Of a stretch of DNA of 23,966 bases, positions 1 to 10,459 are shown piece by piece (position 1 is the first letter of the stretch; each line of letters starts with the position of its first letter). Source of the DNA: Saccoglossus kowalevskii. Taxonomy: Eukaryota > Hemichordata > Enteropneusta > Harrimaniidae. The position numbers and the translations under genes were made by a program. The notes under the pieces were generated by a model. That model was given only the letters and a program-made list of their open reading frames with translations, ran no database searches and was not told the DNA's origin. The stretch is taken from assembly GCF_000003605.2 (NCBI RefSeq), contig NW_003156240.1, positions 187,821 through 211,786 on the forward strand. Direction: 5' to 3'.

Positions 1-351
1 TGGATTAAAACTAGTTTCTTTCTTAGTTTGCCATATGAGATTGTAGAAACAATTACCAGAAAGACATTTGAAACTATTCAAATTCACGGGCAGTGACTGT
101 GAAATTATTTCGTTCACTGTGGATTTTTCTCAAAATGTTCCGCTTTTCAGAGTCAGCAAATCCACTGATATTGAATCAAGCACACTTTATGCTTCTTATA
201 TCTACTCGGCTCACGCCTCGTACATATATCTCGCACAAAGTGAGCTTTCGCCCATCACGGGTTGGCGGGTCGTACATTATTGTTTAAGTATGGATACAAA
301 GAAAACTATTAAACTGAACTGCCATGGGATAACAAACAAATGATTCGGCAG

Positions 352-472
352 CAAAGGTGGCGAGTATTCTCTCGATACAAACAAACTAGTAGGCATGCGT
401 GTTGAATATCTTGTACGTGTAACTGAACACGAGCGCTTAGGCATTGCTTCTTACTCTGTTTCTTCGAAATAA
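352..472 (+). CDS. Possible terminal exon of an upstream gene
   Basis: After an AG at 350-351 (context TTCGGCAG) the frame stays open for 39 codons and ends at TAA 470-472. The encoded stretch, which includes VGMRVEYLVRVTEHERLG, has the mixed composition of real protein, and the segment is richer in G and C than its surroundings. An AATAAA motif follows about 115 nt after the stop. Against it, the polypyrimidine tract before the AG is poor, and no partner exon can be seen because the window begins just upstream. No domain is recognised. It may equally be chance. Confidence 0.22.
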
Positions 473-2136
473 TGTGCTGTCAAATATTTTCAACGATAAA
501 TCTTCATTGTTTTCAATATGAAAATGAATTAAGTATGCTTAATGTTAACCCCATTATCTCTTACATACTGTAGGATTGTATTATAAATAAAGTTCAAGTT
601 GAATTCAATTGAAGTATAGTTATATAAACAGGTAGATATTGACAGAATATCTATCCTAACCCTTAAACTAAGACACGTATTTCATTAAACTGACTTTAAT
701 ATGGTATGCAAAAGATTCTACGAAATTCAATATAAATGGAACTTCTACGCATACAAATAGAGGATTTGTGAATATCATTTAATAGCAAATGGAGGTTTAC
801 CAATATAGAAAAGTCATTTATAAATATTAATATAAATTCCTGTACATAAATATTTGTAATGAATACCGGCCGTTCATACTTATATCACCTCCTGTCTCAG
901 CTGTTAGCGAATAATACGGTTAGCAGAAAATCGAACATCCAGATTTGTAATTGGGCTATTTTCTTGTCGATTCGAGTAACACATAAACAACGAAATCCAC
1001 ATTAGTCAGACGGCACTGGTGTAACACAAAATCAACCAAAGAAAAAAAAAGAGAGTTCTAATTCTAAGTACTTGAAATCAAAATATACACCGTTGGGGCT
1101 AACACTGGAGTAAAATACACTACGTTTCTTGAAGTTGCATGCAATCTAAACCATGAAAATCGGTGTTACAAATTTTGTAAAACCCATGTATACTCTAAGG
1201 AATACGTTACACCTCGTTCACATCTATTTAAATTAAACTAACACAAGGGCAATGGATATTTAAAATATCTGCACATCGAAGGTATTCTCTTTGTTTACGT
1301 GGGGTGCCGGTAGTCGGTGGTGATTTCAATTAATGTACGTGAAAATAGTTTATTACACTCTTACATAATTTTGTTTACGGTGGGAGAAGATGAACGAAAA
1401 GGTTACATTGATTGATTGATTGTTCGTCAATTACAAGAGGAAGTGCTGACAATACGCTCCAATAAACCATACTGTTTTGTTAATTAGTTACTATTATGTG
1501 TGATGTTATATTCTGGTAACAATCCGTATGGTGAATGTAACCACACGCGATATAGTAATATCAGTAAAATAACATTCACAGTGTAACCAATAACAAAACT
1601 GTCGCCAAAATATATTATAAGCTGTCCGCAGGTATTGTTATACACTTCAGGCAATTAAAGTGATTATATACATGAAATACACATTTAATTAATAATAATA
1701 GTGACTAGATGATTGTATTTTGCATGTCTGGCTTAACGCCCATCTGCTAGAATTTCTAATAATTAGCACGTCTAAACAACGTTAGCCGGAAGTATTTTCT
1801 GCCCGGTCTATACCATTGCAAAGGGACGGCATTCATTTATATTGCAAGCACGTCTTCTAATATTGCTAAACCAATCTGAGCACCATATTGTCCAGCAATA
1901 TATTTAAAATTACCTTTCTCATTCTAAAATCATTATAACGAAGGTAGTCATTTCGACCACATTGCACCCAACTAGATCATTGGAAGGGAACTACCAAATT
2001 CTACATACGTAAAACAGGTTCGTATATATTTTTAAAAGATCAACAAATGCATCGTTTTTTATGTGTCCTTAAATTTTTTTCTTGCCCTGACTAATTGAAG
2101 TTTGAGTATTGATTGACGAACGTTTATATCTACCCA

Positions 2137-2142
2137 TATAAA
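2137..2142 (+). promoter_or_regulatory. Candidate TATA box of gene A
   Basis: TATAAA lies about 115 nt upstream of the gene A start codon, which would put transcription start near 2168 and leave a 5' untranslated leader of about 85 nt. The motif is common by chance in DNA this AT-rich, so the call rests mainly on position. Confidence 0.22.
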
Positions 2143-2253
2143 CATTGACATTCGTGTTTGCGTAATACTGCTGTCACAAGTCACACATCGTAATTTTACA
2201 AAACAATAATTACATATTACGTAATTCATTTTGAAGGTTACCGCAATTCCGCT

Positions 2254-2311
2254 ATGCTGAACTACCGAATAACATGGATGCTGGTTTTAATAGTCTGTGT
2301 ATCTGCACAGG
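2254..2311 (+). CDS. Gene A exon 1: signal peptide
   Basis: ATG opens a 19-codon exon that ends at a strong donor (CAGG|GTACGT) in phase 1. It encodes a short polar N-terminus, a hydrophobic core and small residues near the cut (VSAQG), which is the layout of a secretory signal peptide. Cleavage probably falls just before the LDLa module in exon 2. Confidence 0.8.
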
Positions 2312-5174
2312 GTACGTATATTAGACGAGAGTAAAGCGTGCATTGAACATTATTTTGCTATGCTCAAATTTGTTTGGCAATTATATGACAGTGTATTTCA
2401 TTCACATTTTATTTTAGGTGTATTGACTGTAGTTTAGGTGTATTTGAGTTTGAGTTTGTTATTCCGTGGTTTTGTCCATACTGCAATTTTGAAATGTTGT
2501 CCATACTGGAATCTGGAAACGCTATTTATATAACTTAGTGTGACCAGCGTGATACACATAAGTTTTACCGAATGTTCAACGAACTGTTAAAAACACCCTG
2601 ACTTTCGAATAAACAAGGGTGACAGAAAGTGATAAACTTTGATACAGACTCACCATTGTGTCTGTCTTCGTGATAATATTGGCAATGCAAGCACGTGTTG
2701 TCATAGTCACTCGTGGGGTATAACCATGGCATTTTGCACCACTGCCACCAGCTCTACGACTGTTCAACGAGCGACAGTATAGATTTCGTCACACACAACA
2801 ACGATTTTGTTTTGAATTGTACTGGTAGTTTAACTGTGTTTGATCTGAACTTGTTGTAGACTCAAGCGAGAAATACTCGTAATGTTTTCAGATTCCTTTT
2901 CATTCATCATTTAAATTAACTTTTTTTCAGATTTATGCGATAGTGAATTTGAGTTTAAATGCAACACCGGCGAGTGTTTTCCTGCCTATGTGAAGTGTGA
3001 TGGGTACCCAACATGCCCCAATGGAGAGGACGAAGACAGTTGTGGTAAAACTTATATTCATATATCTATATGACATTGAGAAAGCTATAACTTTACGCAG
3101 TAAAAAGACAATACAATAATTACTATATTGCGTGCAGACAAAAATAATTCCAATATCCACATTAATACTTAGGATAATTTATTTGGACGTCAAGTTCTCA
3201 GACAATTAATGTGTTACAAACTTTGTCAAGCGCGTCGTGTCCCCTGTGTTATTTTTTCTAGTGTACAATAATTTTATTTCGTTTGTCTAGATAACACTTT
3301 TATATCGAAAAAAGACTATTTAGTTCCTATATCACTTTTTCGACTATGTATTTTCCTACTTGTAAACAATGTTCTGAAAAATTACCCGAGTTCATACAGT
3401 TTATATGTTCAAATTGTCTTTCAATGCATGTGCATTTTTAAGGATTACAGTGTTTTCAGTGCGATAATGAATGGCATACTGCTCGACGTGGCTGTCGCGA
3501 AACGTGGTCTGGTAGTAAATTCGGGGCTCCACTATGTGCCGAGGTAAGCAGTGTTTAATTCTTGTTAAAATCTCAAATTGTGTTGTTGACTAATGTAAAT
3601 TCATTCTATAATTCATTTCTAGAAAACTGGTCAAACATGTTTAAACCTATTTAACATAGCAAATTATTGATATTGACACCCTAACTGATTCTGGTAGATC
3701 ATGTTGATTATTGAGAGCAGGTGTAGTGTTCTCATAAAACCTTGATTTGTATGTGTTTTCCTGTCATTGTAAATGTAATTTACTTTAACACAGATGATTT
3801 TTTCAGGATGTGTTAAAACAATTAGTGTAACTTACACGTATTTGTAATGTCTGTTACTGTTTTACAGGATGAAATATGCATTACAAAAATAAAAAAGACT
3901 AGCAAGCAACAGCTTAAATTCTTTAGAGACTGCTTTTCGAAAGAGGTAAGTTGAATTATGCCTCATTCAATGTTATGATACAATATTTGTCTCCAATCTC
4001 ATTTTACCAAATTTTGCGATTATTTAAGATAATGTTATACACAAACATTGGCATTGCATATGTATTCACATACATTAACGCTTTCAGATGGTGTATAAGT
4101 TGTTATTTTAGCATGTTTGTTAACGTTTCCAGAGTGTCTGAATAGTAGATTATAATTAATTAGGTCCCCCCTTGCTGCTACCTTAAAACGGCTAAAAACA
4201 ATTACTGTATCTGAAAATCGGTATTTTGTAGTAATAATGATCAATATGTTTCCTGCAGCTATGTCTAGCCCGTCAGAGCAAAAATCCACCAGAATGTTAC
4301 GAGGATCCGGTTCACGTAAGCACTAAGTGTGTGTTCTGCTGCGAAGAGAGCTATTGTAATCAATTCACTGCAGAAGACGCCGTCATGGGTAAGAAGTATA
4401 AATCAATTCGAAAACATAGCTATATAAAAAGCAATATGAGAATTGACTCGGTAATAACAATTATATTCCAGAAAAATGCGTTTACAAATCTGTTTCTATA
4501 ATTTCGATGTTGTCAATTCAACACAATTGACAAAACATGAATAAACAATCTCACACAGTCCAATACTGCGTGATAACAGGGCAGTTGGGGGCGAGACTTA
4601 TCCGAGTTCATTCTTTACATGTAAGCAATCCTGTCCGTTCTGACTCTGTTATCATGCATTATAATACCTGTTGATGCATCGTATTTTAAGTCGCGATTTT
4701 TTTAAGCGTAACGGAAGTGCGAGCGTCCACGGCGCGCTAACCACACTGCACGTTAAATTTTTAGACATTACACTTAAAATAATGTACTCCACTCTAGCCA
4801 TTATGTAGGGAATATACGACGACGCACTAGCCATTATGGCGTGATAGTAAGGGCATGTGCGAGCCCAATATTTACATAAACATAAGCGTCCTTGTCCTTT
4901 TATCACGCAATAAATGGATAGGCAAAATAATTAAACAAATAAATTGTGAGGCGAATCCGAACATATTAGCGCGCCCAGTCCCTTCTCCGGTTCCAACCTT
5001 TCTCATTGTTGTTACAAATCACCACCATCAAAATGAAACAAATTTATTTAGACCTTTTTGTTGAAATGAATTTACTTGTTACTATAGATTTAAGTAGATA
5101 TGTCGGTTTCAAGTCTAGTAATCTTTCATGTTTTTCATGTTTCTATTGCAGTGTGATGGCGTTTCCACGATGGT
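2254..5174 (+). CDS. Gene A: secreted LDLa-Ly6/uPAR protein
   Basis: Six coding exons join to 504 nt (167 aa): 2254-2311, 2931-3044, 3443-3543, 3868-3945, 4259-4388, 5152-5174. Intron phases are 1, 1, 0, 0, 1. Order of parts: signal peptide (residues 1 to about 20, core WMLVLIVCVSA), LDL-receptor class A module (about 21-58, six Cys, CDG and NGEDE), then a Ly6/uPAR three-finger domain (about 60-151) opening LQCFQC and closing with CC-x4-CN. LDLa modules usually bind calcium and ligands; Ly6 domains usually act as ligands or receptor modulators outside the cell. The 16 residues after the final CN are not hydrophobic, so a GPI anchor is not expected and secretion is inferred. The Ly6 part has 12 Cys rather than the usual 10. 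The ATG is the first in frame and gives a good signal peptide. Substrate or partner is unknown. Gene structure is well supported by splice sites; the function is inferred. Confidence 0.85.
2931..3044 (+). CDS. Gene A exon 2: LDL-receptor class A module
   Basis: This is a 114-nt exon bounded by phase-1 introns, after a T-rich acceptor and before GTAAAA. It holds one complete six-cysteine LDLa module: F-x-C before the second Cys, C-N-T-G-E-C, K-C-D-G, and C-P-N-G-E-D-E-x-x-C. The usual acidic residue before the fifth cysteine is Thr here, while the later acidic cluster of the calcium site is kept (NGEDE for the common DGSDE). One exon per module with symmetric phases is the classic form of a shuffled extracellular domain. 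Confidence 0.88.
3443..3543 (+). CDS. Gene A exon 3: start of the Ly6 domain
   Basis: The exon begins after AG at 3441-3442 in phase 1 and ends GAG|GTAAGC in phase 0. Two later AG sites (3449-3450 and 3457-3458) would run into a TAA, so this acceptor is the only one that works. It encodes the first four Ly6 cysteines, opening LQCFQCDNE, close to the first strand of CD59-like domains. Confidence 0.78.
3868..3945 (+). CDS. Gene A exon 4: middle of the Ly6 domain
   Basis: A 26-codon exon in phase 0-0 with acceptor TTTACAG and donor GAG|GTAAGT. It carries two cysteines in EICITKI and FRDCF, which line up with the CLITK and KCW stretches of CD59-type domains, separated by a lysine-rich loop. Confidence 0.78.
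4259..4388 (+). CDS. Gene A exon 5: Ly6 signature CC-x4-CN
   Basis: After acceptor CCTGCAG the exon runs 130 nt to donor ATGG|GTAAGA (phase 1). It encodes six cysteines and closes with KCVFCCEESYCN, the Ly6/uPAR C-terminal signature. Two cysteines (PPEC and TKC) sit between the usual seventh cysteine and the CC pair and are extra to the ten-cysteine plan, so they may form an added disulfide in the third finger. Confidence 0.82.
4695..4918 (+). repeat. Diverged partial copy of the dispersed repeat
   Basis: This stretch lies in the last intron of gene A. Two blocks, near 4721-4750 (GCGTCCACGG then GCGCTAACCACACTG) and 4887-4918 (GTCCTTGTCCTTTTATCAC), match the longer repeat copies at 7810-8081 and 23209-23490 in the same order and orientation. 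The DNA between the blocks does not match clearly, so this copy is either rearranged or older. Confidence 0.5.
5152..5174 (+). CDS. Gene A exon 6: last codons and stop
   Basis: Acceptor TTCTATTGCAG joins in phase 1 and adds only VMAFPRW before TGA at 5172-5174. There is no hydrophobic stretch, so no GPI signal is encoded here. The closely following poly(A) signals support this as the last exon. A different last exon that adds an anchor cannot be excluded, but I saw none in the 763-nt intron before it. Confidence 0.65.
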
Positions 5175-5248
5175 GATATCAGTATAGCATTTTGAAGAAT
5201 ATAATCATATTGAACATTATCAATTTCAAAGTACTTTAATATTTGTCC

Positions 5249-5258
5249 AATAAATAAA
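5249..5258 (+). terminator. Poly(A) signals of gene A
   Basis: Two overlapping AATAAA hexamers (5249-5254 and 5253-5258) lie 75 to 80 nt after the gene A stop codon and are followed by a GT-bearing stretch, the normal arrangement for 3' end formation in animals. Confidence 0.6.
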
Positions 5259-5259
5259 G

Positions 5260-7809
5260 GTTGGCCATTCAAACAAATAATGTTCACGTAGTGTCAAATT
5301 GTGATTGGAAGTTATTACGCGGCAATATTCTACAATGCAGCATTAATATGGTTGTTCGTTGTACAAATAATCCAATAATTAGAAAGTATTAACAACAAGT
5401 CATGAATGACATAGCCTTCGCTAGTTGTCATTCCAAAGTTGAATGGACACAAATTAGCAAGCGTGATTTCTATGGCATTTTCAAATTTATAGCACTCTCC
5501 ATCCAGGTCAGCATTATTCTCAGCAAGAAAACCAGATAGCGACAAACCAGTACAACAGGTAAAATGACAAGGAAGTATACAAATCAGATCTGCAAATATG
5601 TAGAGTCAGTCTTTTGTCTGTTTGGATAAACTAGTTTGTGGCCCTGGATTAGTTTCAATATCTCTAATAAGGACAAGATTACTTCTCATACGACAATGAT
5701 ACAAATAAAGTGCAAAAATCCAGAAGAATATTATCAAGTTTTTATTATCATACATTAATATTAACAAATCGTGTGAAATTTTATGTACAGAGAAAACACA
5801 TATTTATGCTTTGGTTGACAGCACTTCTCAAAGTAAAAAAAAGAGGACCTGCGAAACTTTATACAATTTTCAGACACGCAGCGAATAGTACCGGTATGTT
5901 TTTGTAATACATGCAGTTCCAGTGGCTTTGCTTTCTGAAAAAAAAACATTCTGGCTCTGCACCTGCAAAAACAAAACAAAAAAACATTTAGTCCAAAGTA
6001 AGCAGAGGTTGTAGCATATGTGCTCCCATTGGCTTTTAAATTTAATTTAAAAATGATATTTGATTTTTTTAGTACGAACAAATATTACTTATATATTTGC
6101 ACCAACCAGAAAGAAATTGCAGTTCACACTGTACTATTTTAAACATGTTCTACCAAAGTCTAGGATGAACTAATTCACCAGTCTGTTTCCACTCTACAAA
6201 GTTGTCAAATTAATATTCACGGGAAAAATAAAATATTAAGAATGTGCAAAAAGCCAGAGTACTTGTTTTTTCAATGTCATTAAAATCTGAAGATTTCACT
6301 TGAGCTGAGGTAGTAATCATGTAGCCTAAGTGTATGTCAAATTTCCTTTGAACTGGATTGCAGTGTTCATTCCAGAAAATTGTTTCAGTTTGGCTGCTAA
6401 TTAGCATAATAATTTGCATACTAATTAACATATTGTAGTTTTGTATTTTTTTAAATCAAGATTTACTGTATACGGTGAAACAAATTTAGATACTTAAAAT
6501 GAGATATATTGTCAAAAATATATTAGTTAATATTGTTAACTGTTTACAATTATATAAAATAATATCTGGAGTTTTGAAAAAAAAAATATGACTATTAAGT
6601 CAACATCATTAAAATTGAGGATTACGTGAATTTGACCCACTCTCTTATCTTGATCCCTTAATAGCTTCGCGCGCGTGCTGGTAATTTGCATACTGCACAT
6701 TGACAAAAATAAAAACATGGCCGCCGTTGAGAACTATCTATCCAATCGGCGTCCGTAATTTATTTTTCTGCTCATAATTGAGATAAATTATGGTAGCTAA
6801 ACATTGGAATTGCCACCCTGAATTAATCTACCGAAATAAATAGCTTTCGTCACGAAACCAAGTTTCACACTTTCTTTCAATCTGCTAGCAAGTGCCAATG
6901 AATACCGGAAATAGCAATTGTGCAGAATCACGATCAACGTGTTCAAAACTTTTACGTTTTTATTATTCCAGTATTTTATATGCCAAACGTTATTCCCAAG
7001 CCTCCTAAATGACGAAATAAACTTTCGATTTACACGTTTCATAACCAGTTCTTACAATACTAGCAGGACTGTTTTTTCTGGCAAAGCGTGACACTGTGCG
7101 ATCGCTAGTTTCTCACCAAGGTCAGGATAAATCAAAGTTCATAATAAATACCATAAGCACAGTTTTTTACCTTTGAAACTTACGAGATAAAATTTAATCT
7201 TTATAAGACTTGTGCAAAGAAAGATACAGTCCCGGAATGCAATATCCACAGACAAAAATTACGGTTAAACTGGCGCATGCGCAATACGTTATGCCAGTTC
7301 TCTTGCGAGATGTCGTTAAAATTCGGATTTTTCCGGCAAAATTCGGCATTTTTACTAGTAAAATGTTGCAAATCACAAAAAAAACACAGCGAAATTTTGG
7401 CGAATCAAAAAATACTTGGCGTGCATATGTATGGAATTGAGAATTACATTTGCACCAACTTTGAAAAAAATGGACAGAGCATATCACAGTTAGGAGAGGT
7501 AAAAGACAGACGAACGCACGCACGAACGAACGAACAAAGCCAATCGTCTGCGAAGGCTAAAAACACACCATAAGGTACAAAAATAGTGAGATAATTAACA
7601 CGTAAAAGAGGCACTGAAGTCAACGTTTTGGGAGCCAGAAACGTTGGACAACACGTCTCTTCTCGCACAAGCAGTTTGAATGTGGTTAAGTCAAATATCA
7701 AATAACTCTATGGCAACCGTTGTACTCAATATTTAGGCAATGCATGCATCGAACATCCCCAGACAAATGCGTCAATGTACTTTCATTCATTCAAAAAAAT
7801 ACATACATA
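5260..7809. other. Non-coding region without a supported gene
   Basis: This is AT-rich with many homopolymer runs. Open frames on the minus strand at 5330-5545, 5761-6081, 6210-6431 and 7194-7523 are no longer than expected by chance, and none shows a domain or a matching splice pattern. A low-complexity ACGA/ACGC run lies near 7508-7536. A short frame at 6717 (+) starts ATGGCCGCC in good context but stops after 13 codons. Confidence 0.5.
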
Positions 7810-8081
7810 CAAATTATAGTAATTTTTATCTGGAATTCTAGCAATGTGCGTTTGTTTACAAGTTTGTGCTTGTTCATTTGTACGCCTAACCGAAAAGCAA
7901 GCTTTCACGACGCACTAACCACACTGTATATTTTTTTCTTGTCAAGCTGACGCTGCACTCCTAATTAAAATTCCCTTCCCCGTCCTTGCCCTTTTATCAC
8001 CCAATATTGGGCTGTGTGGAGTCCATTATTTCAATTATAATACCACTTCAAATTGAACACACGTGCAATCGCACACACACA
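7810..8081 (+). repeat. Dispersed repeat, copy 1
   Basis: About 270 nt match 23209-23490 in direct orientation with small differences. Shared blocks include AATTATAGTAATTTT, TGGAATTCTAGCAAT, GCTGACGCTGCACTC, TTTTATCACCCAATATTGGG and GAACACACGTGCA. Both copies end in a short CA run. There is no open frame of note and no clear terminal repeats. It is probably a fragment of a non-autonomous interspersed element; the family is not recognised. Confidence 0.72.
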
Positions 8082-8527
8082 ATCGTGAAATTACATCAGA
8101 CAAAACCATTTTATTGTCTTGGCTGCATTATTATGCCAATTTTACAATGCAATAACTATAGTACAGACAAGGTTTCTCTTGTCTTCGATTAAAATCACAT
8201 GTGATTTGTACACGTGTCCTATATAAACTAATCAATACACAATCACAATGCAAACAATTCTGAGAGTTAAAAGCACCAACCTTTAGCAATAACACATATT
8301 CCAATAACAGCAGTGTAGGCTCTTATGAGATTCGTAAACTAATAGGGGTTTGTTGACCTCTTTGATACCCAATGCAGTGCTGTCAGATTATTGCTTTATA
8401 GCATAATTATGCTGAAATTACAATTATCCAATAAGCAGATAAACGAATGACAGTCGATATGAAAAAAAATAATCAATCCAACGACATTATATTATTAACC
8501 CAAAAAAATGTAAGCATTTGCCAATGT

Positions 8528-8584
8528 GATGTCCAAAATTCGACTTGCGATGTGAGCGTCGTTCGCTACATGCTATTCCTAACT
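8528..8584 (+). repeat. Second dispersed-repeat block, copy 1
   Basis: A block of about 57 nt, ending CTACATGCTATTCCTAAC, matches 23098-23155. In this copy it lies about 450 nt after the larger block, whereas in the other copy it lies about 50 nt before it, so the two blocks are in swapped order. Confidence 0.55.
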
Positions 8585-9365
8585 GTGCAATGAGTGTGGC
8601 GTAGTATGTATTATGTTCCGAGCACAGGGGCTTGACGATCTATTCGTCTCAATGCGTGGACGTCTATGGGGCAGTGCGACTATGTCCCGGTACAGGACCT
8701 TGCCCATGCTCAAAATAATAGAAATGATGGAATTAAAAGAGTTTAGTAAAGTAAAGCAAACATATGTTATTAAATTTAATCATCACGCCCCGAAACCACA
8801 AAAACCACTAATACTTGTTTTCGGTCGAACTGCTTGCACTATATATAAGACAAGGGAGGAAACAAAATGTGCACACATTTTTCAAGCTGCCGAAAATCAT
8901 ACCTCAAAATACAAAATACCTTGTCCAAACGAGTTACGAGTGCTTATAAGACATTGAACTATCGCAAAATGTTGTTAGATTACATATAAATCATATATGT
9001 TTCCAGATTTTACGCATTTATGACGAAATTTGACAATTTCTATTCTCTGTGATACCAGCCTTCAAGTTGTGTCAATCTGCGCATGCGTTCGCGCCCTCAA
9101 ACGCCAGGGCTGCATTTTCTTTCTTCGCTGCCAGAGTTTGAAATTCTCAACTATTTTTTTTTTTGGCATTTTTCAGTACGGCTCATTGGAACCACCGTCA
9201 AATCAAGTGCATTCGAGCTATGCCATTCAAACTCGCACTTATCGTTCAAAAGATAATGACGGTGCAAAATATGCGAAATATTTTTTGATGGAAAATGCTT
9301 TGTCACCAAATAATAGTCTGTTAAAAGTGCCAAGTATGAACTAATTAGCGGACACAAAAACAAAC
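8585..9365. other. Region with no supported gene
   Basis: An open frame at 8613-8957 (+) encodes 114 residues beginning after the repeat block. It has no signal peptide, no recognised domain and no visible splice partners, so I leave it uncalled. The area from about 9060 becomes richer in CpG (for example GCGCATGCG near 9079), which together with the possible first exon at 9366-9516 might mark a promoter region. Confidence 0.4.
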
Positions 9366-9516
9366 CTGCATAGAATTCGGAAAAATAGGTCTTTTGATTA
9401 CCGGGACACATTTCGATGGACTTAGTTACGGACATTGCTTGACGTAAATTCCTTACGGAAATTCCGCATTTTGCTTTCGCAATCGCAAGTTTAGTAGATT
9501 TTACAAGGTTCGCCAT
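9366..9516 (-). CDS. Possible first exon of an unrecognised gene
   Basis: On the minus strand an ATG in strong context (AAAAATGGCG) opens 50 codons to a donor-like GCAG|GTTTGT in phase 1. The N-terminus, MANLVKSTKLAIAKAKCG, lacks acidic residues and is rich in Lys, Ala and Ser, which would suit a mitochondrial targeting sequence. The segment is richer in CpG than its surroundings. I found no convincing next exon down to the end of gene A, so this could be a chance frame or part of a transposable element. Function unknown. Confidence 0.22.
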
Positions 9517-10446
9517 TTTTGTTGTACCGTTGTACTTATGTAGAAAATGGCTGTCTAGTTTGCGCGAAATTGTCCCTCTATACTTATGCTTTTGAATGAG
9601 AAACGTTAAATTACGGTTGTGAATGAAACAACAGACAGCTACCTTAAACTATTTAACTGAATCGTGATCACGACTATAGGCACTGTTCATAATGGATAAA
9701 TGATCAACTGATCACAGTATGGAAACCAGGTACAAGTACTAATAGGAAATATTTAAAATGTCAAGATATTGTACATTGCGTTTTCATTGCAGTATATTGT
9801 GCGACGACACAAAATGAGAGATAGGGCTGCAAAAAACACCTAAAAATCACCAAATTGGCAGTAATCCTTCGTTAAAGTATTGTTACGCGGATCTTAATGG
9901 TAGTTAACGACCTCTTCAGTTTCGGGATTCTAGTCAACGTCGAAACCCATAAACAGAACAATACTAGACTCGCGAACATTTTACCTGATTCACTAATGTT
10001 ACTTTCAACCACAAAGGTCTGCTCAGCTTCTTCAGTATTCACAGAACTCGTCCATCTGAAAATCTTATATTCGAATCTAGAATGTTATTTTTTTTAAAGT
10101 GAGGGGAATGCTGTGCTCTTCACCTGAGTCATGAAGGAACAAGCTAGTTCTGTAAATCAGTTCTTTCCTCGTAACTAAATATTGTTGGGAAACATTAAAC
10201 TAGTAAGAATACTTTCTCAATAAACAGGCAATGTTTAAAACCAATAAATTAGTAAACGGGTACTGTTTTGAAGAGGGACTAATTTCCTAGTAACTGCTGG
10301 ACAAACAATGTCCGCTAACGAAGGCAGGGGACTCTTAGAACAATACTGGCAATCCATAAATTTACCTATTACAATGTATTATAATTGAACTAACAAATAA
10401 ATAGATACTTTGGATGCGTTGTGTCGTAAAATGCACAGGCACTTGT

Positions 10447-10459
10447 GTCGCCAGGCAAC
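10447..10459. promoter_or_regulatory. X-box-like (RFX) motif
   Basis: GTCGCC-A-GGCAAC fits the imperfect inverted-repeat pattern bound by RFX factors (GTNRCC, short spacer, RGYAAC). RFX sites are typical of promoters of ciliary genes. No gene start is seen next to it, so the role is unproven and a chance match is possible. Confidence 0.2.

Larger units (their letters stand above)
1..2253. other. Intergenic region upstream of gene A
   Basis: This is AT-rich sequence with no gene I can support apart from the tentative terminal exon at 352-472 and the tentative TATA box at 2137-2142. An open frame at 68-343 (+) codes for 91 residues without a recognisable domain, and I do not call it. A short GATT run lies near 1409-1422. 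An AATAAA motif near 585-590 could serve the possible exon at 352-472. Confidence 0.5.

Noticed and set aside
68-343. 91-codon frame at the left edge
   Set aside because: Unrecognised and without supporting signals. It ends in a TGA just before the tentative exon at 352, and I saw no reason to treat the two as one gene.
5330-5545. 71-codon minus-strand frame with a somewhat protein-like sequence
   Set aside because: Possible acceptor TTGCTGAG leads only to phase 0 and does not fit the possible first exon at 9366-9516. There is no domain and no clear poly(A) signal.
6717-6758. ATGGCCGCC start in good context
   Set aside because: The frame stops after 13 codons and no donor site extends it.
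7194-7573. Overlapping frames on both strands (98-109 codons)
   Set aside because: They share a low-complexity ACGA/ACGC tract and A- or T-rich stretches, with no domain or splice pattern, so they are probably old repeat sequence.
8613-8957. 114-codon open frame on the plus strand
   Set aside because: No domain, no splice partners, and it starts just after a dispersed-repeat block. One frame of this length is about what chance allows in 24 kb.
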